DNA from: Myxococcota bacterium
Lineage (GTDB): Bacteria; Myxococcota_A; UBA796
Direction of reading: 5' to 3'
Assembly: GCA_029251165.1 (NCBI GenBank)
Contig: JAQXDW010000141.1
Coordinates: 55,756-119,755, forward strand
DNA length: 64,000 nt
Positions 61,009 through 64,000 of this stretch are shown here, one piece after another; within the stretch, counting starts at the first letter, position 1, and the number at the start of each line of letters is the position of its first letter. The notes below the pieces were generated by a model that did not search any database, was not told the origin of the DNA, and worked only from the letters and a program-made list of their open reading frames with translations. A program made the position numbers and the translations under genes.

Positions 61009-62334
61009 CTACAGCTTCAGCTGCTCGGCGTGGGCCTCTGCTCGTCGGTACTGGTTCTCTGCGCTCGCCAGCGACTCCCACAGCGCCGCGACCGGTGCCT
61101 GGTTGGCCTTCTTGACCCGGTGCGCAGAGGCGCGGGTGTTGGTCTCGGCGAGGACCTTCTGGATGTTGGCGGCCACCTTCTCGCGGATGATGTTGTGGAC
61201 CTTCTCGTCGAGCACCTCGTGGGCGATGGTGCCCGCCCGAAGCTCAGCGCGGCTGTACCACTCCGCCCAGCAGCCCCACACGCCGCCGCAGTTGACGATG
61301 AAGTCCGGGAAGATCACCACTCCGTGCTCTGACAGCCACGTCTCGGCACCTGCTGAGCACGGCGCGTTGGCCCCCTGGAGGACCGCCTTGACTCCACTGG
61401 CGGCGTGCCACGACTGAACCGCGACAGCATCAGCGCTCTCGGTCTCCTCTTCAGCCAGCTTGACCACGCCGGTCCGGGCCGCCGGGACGAGCAGGTCGCA
61501 GGGGAGGGTCCAGAGGTGGTCGGGATCCTCGACCCAGGAGAGGTCTGCATGGCCGATGGCGAATTCCTTGATCGCGCGGTCGGGTGACGCGCTGGTCGAC
61601 CACACCTCGAACAGCTGCTCGACGGGCATGCCGGCGGCGGCAAATGCGGTGCCGTAGCGGTTGGAGAGGGCCACGAGCTTGACGTGGGGATGGTGCCTGA
61701 GGAGCGCCTTTGCTGCCCAGGCGCCGACAGCACCGAAGCCCTGAATCGCAGCGGTCTTCAGTCCTGCGGTCCCGTCCCAGCCGCTCAGCGCGCCGACCAG
61801 GGCACGGCCGGTGTAGCCGGTGGAGTCGATGGCCAGACCACCGGCAGCGGTTGAGAGTCCGGTGACGTGATCGAGCAGCCCGTCGGTGCCAGAGAGGACA
61901 TCCTGGACCTCCTCGCCGACGTTCATGTCCGGTCCAAAGATCGCGCCAGGCTCGGCCGTCAGGACGACCCGGTAGTGCTCGGCGAGCAGGCGCGCCTTGC
62001 CTTCAGCATCCGAGGGCATGTCCGCCCACAGGGCCACGGTCTTCTGGCCGCTCGCCGGGATCCCAGCGCCGGGGTTCTTCGAGGACATCCCGGACGCCAG
62101 CTTGATCGCCTCTGTGGCGGTGCCCTCGACCGTGCCGGTCCGCACAATGCGGCTGCCGCCGACGCTCCGGGTGAACACCGGGCTGCTCTCGACAAACGCG
62201 GAGATCGCAACCTGCCCGCCGGCGTGGTGCGTGGTCACCAGGGTTCGGACCGGCGTGGTGAACCCGTCGCTGGCGGTGTGCTGAAAGTTTGTCCTGATGT
62301 CATGGCGGACGACACCGACCTCTGCTGCGCTCAT
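61009..62334 (-). CDS. Glu/Leu/Phe/Val-type amino acid dehydrogenase
   Basis: The ATG at 62334 follows GGGAG and gives 441 residues. It is a Glu/Leu/Phe/Val dehydrogenase: an N-terminal substrate domain with the catalytic-lysine loop IPASGQKTVALW, the Asp region FGPDMNVGEEV, the Rossmann motif AIQGFGAVGAW, and QGANAPCSAGAETWL plus PDFIVNCGGVWGCWAEW in the C-terminal part. The lysine loop differs from the classical GGGKGG and the Cys-containing PCSAGAE differs from GPTTPEA, so this is a divergent subgroup whose amino acid substrate is uncertain. A longer start at 62451 adds an unconserved 39 residues and is rejected. Confidence 0.87.
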   Translation of the reverse strand: MSAAEVGVVRHDIRTNFQHTASDGFTTPVRTLVTTHHAGGQVAISAFVESSPVFTRSVGGSRIVRTGTVEGTATEAIKLASGMSSKNPGAGIPASGQKTVALWADMPSDAEGKARLLAEHYRVVLTAEPGAIFGPDMNVGEEVQDVLSGTDGLLDHVTGLSTAAGGLAIDSTGYTGRALVGALSGWDGTAGLKTAAIQGFGAVGAWAAKALLRHHPHVKLVALSNRYGTAFAAAGMPVEQLFEVWSTSASPDRAIKEFAIGHADLSWVEDPDHLWTLPCDLLVPAARTGVVKLAEEETESADAVAVQSWHAASGVKAVLQGANAPCSAGAETWLSEHGVVIFPDFIVNCGGVWGCWAEWYSRAELRAGTIAHEVLDEKVHNIIREKVAANIQKVLAETNTRASAHRVKKANQAPVAALWESLASAENQYRRAEAHAEQLKL

Positions 62335-62471
62335 GTGAACTCCCGGAATTTCGACAATCTGGATGACTCCCGGAGAGCCTATCGAGTGGGACGGGGGAGC
62401 GCAGCCCACTCGGCACTCGGATATACAGCCGGGTGTCAAGATGTGACCCATCCTCCCGCAAGGCTCGCGTG

Positions 62472-63680
62472 ATGTTCGCCCGTTCTCTGGGGGTCGTCAT
62501 CCTCGCTCTGGGCGCATGCCTGCTGTGCCCGCCCGCAGCTGCCGCCCCCCTCTCGCCGCAGGCTGCCGTCTCGCTGGCGCTGTCTGTTCACCCACAGCTC
62601 CGCACCGCAGAGGCCCAGCTCGCCCAGGCCACCGCAGCCCACGCCCGCACCACCACTCCGGGCTACAACCCCACTCTCCGCGCAGATGTGGCGCTCAGCG
62701 GTGATCGCCTCGGGCTCTCGCTCGCCCAGCCGATCACCCTCACCGGCCAGCGACGGCTCCAGCGTCAGCAGACCCGCGCCGCCCTCGATGCCGCGATCGC
62801 CCAGCGGGACCGTGCCCTGCTGACCGTCGCCGTCGCAGCCCGCTCGGCCTATGTGGAGGCTGCGGTCGCCGCGACGATCGCACAGGTCGCACGAGAGGCC
62901 GTCGCGCTCAGCGCAGCGCTGGAAGCAGCAGCCCGACTCCGCCACGAAGCCGGCGATGCATCGCTGCTGGACCTCCGCCTGGCCCGGCTCTCTCGGGCCC
63001 GTTCAGCCTCCTGGCTCCTCGACGCCAGCGCACAGGAGAGCACATCGCTGGCAGACCTCTCTGCAATGCTCGGTCAGTCCGTCTCAGCCGCCGACCTCAC
63101 CGCCGACCCACTCGCGGCCGCCCCCCGCCCCGCCGAGGCCGTCGCCGGCCCCCGCAGCGACGTCCGCGCCGCTGCCGCCCGACTCCAGGCCGCCGAGCAC
63201 GACCGCCGCCAGCAGCAGGCCGCCGCGCTCGCGCCGCTGTCAGTGGGGGTGTTCATCGAGCAGGAAGACGCCGAGCAGTTCATCGGCCCGTCTCTCGGCG
63301 TCACGCTGCCGCTGTTCTCCCGCAACCAGGTCGGCCGAGCGGAAGCAGCCGCTGCGATCCAGGTCGCTGCCGCAGCACAGCGCGCCGTCACCGCCCGTGC
63401 AGAGACCGAGCTCACCACCGCCCTCACCCGCCACGCGGAGGCTGAGGCGCTGCTGATCGAGCTCGGTGCGGACCTGTCCGTCGCGGCAGAGGAGGCCCTC
63501 GCGGGCATCGCGCTCTCCTATGAGACCGGCCAGAGCGACCTGCTCAACACCATCCTCCTCCAGTCCGAGGTGATGCAGGGGCAGGCCGCGCTCATCGCGC
63601 TCCAGGGACAGCTCGCCGATGCCAGGCTCGCGCTCTTGCTCGCGCAAGACAGCGACGTCCTCCTCGACAGCACTCCGTGA
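62472..63680 (+). CDS. TolC-family outer-membrane efflux protein
   Basis: The ATG at 62472 gives a 402-residue protein with a signal ending LLCPPAAAA. It shows the paired TolC-type repeats: QAAVSLALSVHPQLRTAEAQLAQA, LSLAQPITLTGQRRLQRQQ, and later SLGVTLPLFSRNQVGRAEAAAA with the usual P-L-F element. Long amphipathic helices dominate. This is the CusC/CzcC-like branch, usually partnered with RND or other efflux pumps. No pump or adaptor gene is seen in the window; they may lie beyond its end. An in-frame upstream ATG at 62433 would only lengthen the signal. Confidence 0.85.
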   Translation: MFARSLGVVILALGACLLCPPAAAAPLSPQAAVSLALSVHPQLRTAEAQLAQATAAHARTTTPGYNPTLRADVALSGDRLGLSLAQPITLTGQRRLQRQQTRAALDAAIAQRDRALLTVAVAARSAYVEAAVAATIAQVAREAVALSAALEAAARLRHEAGDASLLDLRLARLSRARSASWLLDASAQESTSLADLSAMLGQSVSAADLTADPLAAAPRPAEAVAGPRSDVRAAAARLQAAEHDRRQQQAAALAPLSVGVFIEQEDAEQFIGPSLGVTLPLFSRNQVGRAEAAAAIQVAAAAQRAVTARAETELTTALTRHAEAEALLIELGADLSVAAEEALAGIALSYETGQSDLLNTILLQSEVMQGQAALIALQGQLADARLALLLAQDSDVLLDSTP

Positions 63681-63834
63681 TCGCAGGCCGGGAGGGCGGT
63701 GCTCACAGAGCGATGCCCTTAGAGCGCGTGGGGGCGCAGGGCGCATCTTCCACCAGCGGCAGCCTCCGCCAGCAAGGAGCGTACAGCACCCTCTCCTGCC
63801 GTTATGTTGGGAACAGACCGCCACTGGAGACGCC

Positions 63835-64000
63835 ATGATCCCCGCCGCACTCCTCGCCAGCCTCACCGGCTGCGCCGAGCTCCAGCCCGACACCATCGGG
63901 CAGGTTCTAAGCGACCACACCCTCGCCGACGTCAACGCCTCCTCCGCGACGTTCGACACCGACGTCACCGTCTCCACCTTCCAGGGCCAGGTCTCTGCCT
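63835..64000 (+). CDS. Lipoprotein, 3' end outside window
   Basis: The ATG at 63835 opens a frame that runs to the window edge: MIPAALLASLTGCAELQPDT, a clear lipoprotein signal (lipobox LTGC), followed by 35 more residues of a mature domain (DVNASSATFDTDVTVSTF). It is cut by the end of the sequence, so the family cannot be judged. TGGAGA lies seven bases upstream as a ribosome site. Confidence 0.7.
   Translation, partial: MIPAALLASLTGCAELQPDTIGQVLSDHTLADVNASSATFDTDVTVSTFQGQVSA

Noticed and set aside
1..64000. tRNA, rRNA, phage, integron or insertion sequence genes.
   Set aside because: None was seen by eye; no transposase or integrase motif, no conserved tRNA T-arm sequence and no rRNA block could be recognised.

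Overview
The window is GC-rich and gene-dense, with no rRNA, tRNA, CRISPR array, phage or transposase gene seen. Myxobacterial features dominate. There is a three-gene polyunsaturated fatty acid (PUFA) synthase cluster in the myxobacterial order (enoyl reductase, KS-AT-ACP-KR-DH protein, KS-CLF-AT-DH protein ending in an acyltransferase). There are lipoproteins with MopE-type Asp/Cys motifs, an AgmX/GltJ-like C-terminal domain, and at least a dozen lipoprotein genes. I infer a Myxococcota member or a close deltaproteobacterial relative; no marker gene is present to refine this.

Layout: 1-2.9 kb holds a partial band-7/SPFH protein and a SagB/ThcOx-type flavin dehydrogenase. 2.9-7.8 kb (minus strand) is a TetR - high-molecular-weight FabG - thiolase operon, followed by a gene resembling the AcrVA2 anti-CRISPR family and a small HExxH lipoprotein. 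8-15.2 kb has three tandem paralogous lipoproteins, each with MopE-type Asp/Cys motifs and seven FG-GAP repeats. 15.2-25.1 kb is mixed: an uncharacterised membrane protein, a beta-barrel-like protein, a molybdopterin oxidoreductase fused to pentapeptide repeats, a DUF4846-like lipoprotein, a GT39 glycosyltransferase, an endonuclease/exonuclease/phosphatase-family protein, an ATP-grasp enzyme, SpeD and an ABC exporter. 25.4-41.7 kb is the PUFA-synthase-like cluster pfa1-pfa2-pfa3, with a single visible acyl carrier protein and no phosphopantetheinyl transferase in the window. 41.7-44.4 kb has an exported agmatine-deiminase-like lipoprotein, a Nudix protein and a lipoprotein.

44.4-57.0 kb (minus strand) is the most unusual part: twelve tightly packed, mostly overlapping genes. 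They encode a MotA/MotB-type proton channel directly next to a membrane-anchored protein whose cytoplasmic half resembles FliG middle and C-terminal domains. Around these lie lipoproteins, probable outer-membrane barrels, a TPR lipoprotein and a poly-leucine-anchored AgmX-like protein. No flagellar export, rod, hook or filament gene is present. I interpret it as a possible non-flagellar, envelope-spanning, proton-driven machine whose rotor-like partner is built into the inner membrane. The function is inferred.

57.2-64 kb has a Cys-rich lipoprotein, a TetR gene preceded by two matching palindromic operators and translationally coupled to a fatty acid hydroxylase/sterol desaturase-family enzyme, a small exported peptide, a lipoprotein, a Glu/Leu-type amino acid dehydrogenase, a TolC-family protein and the start of another lipoprotein. 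Lipid chemistry recurs in the window (thiolase/FabG, PUFA synthase with built-in acyltransferase, fatty acid hydroxylase), alongside an unusually large investment in surface lipoproteins.
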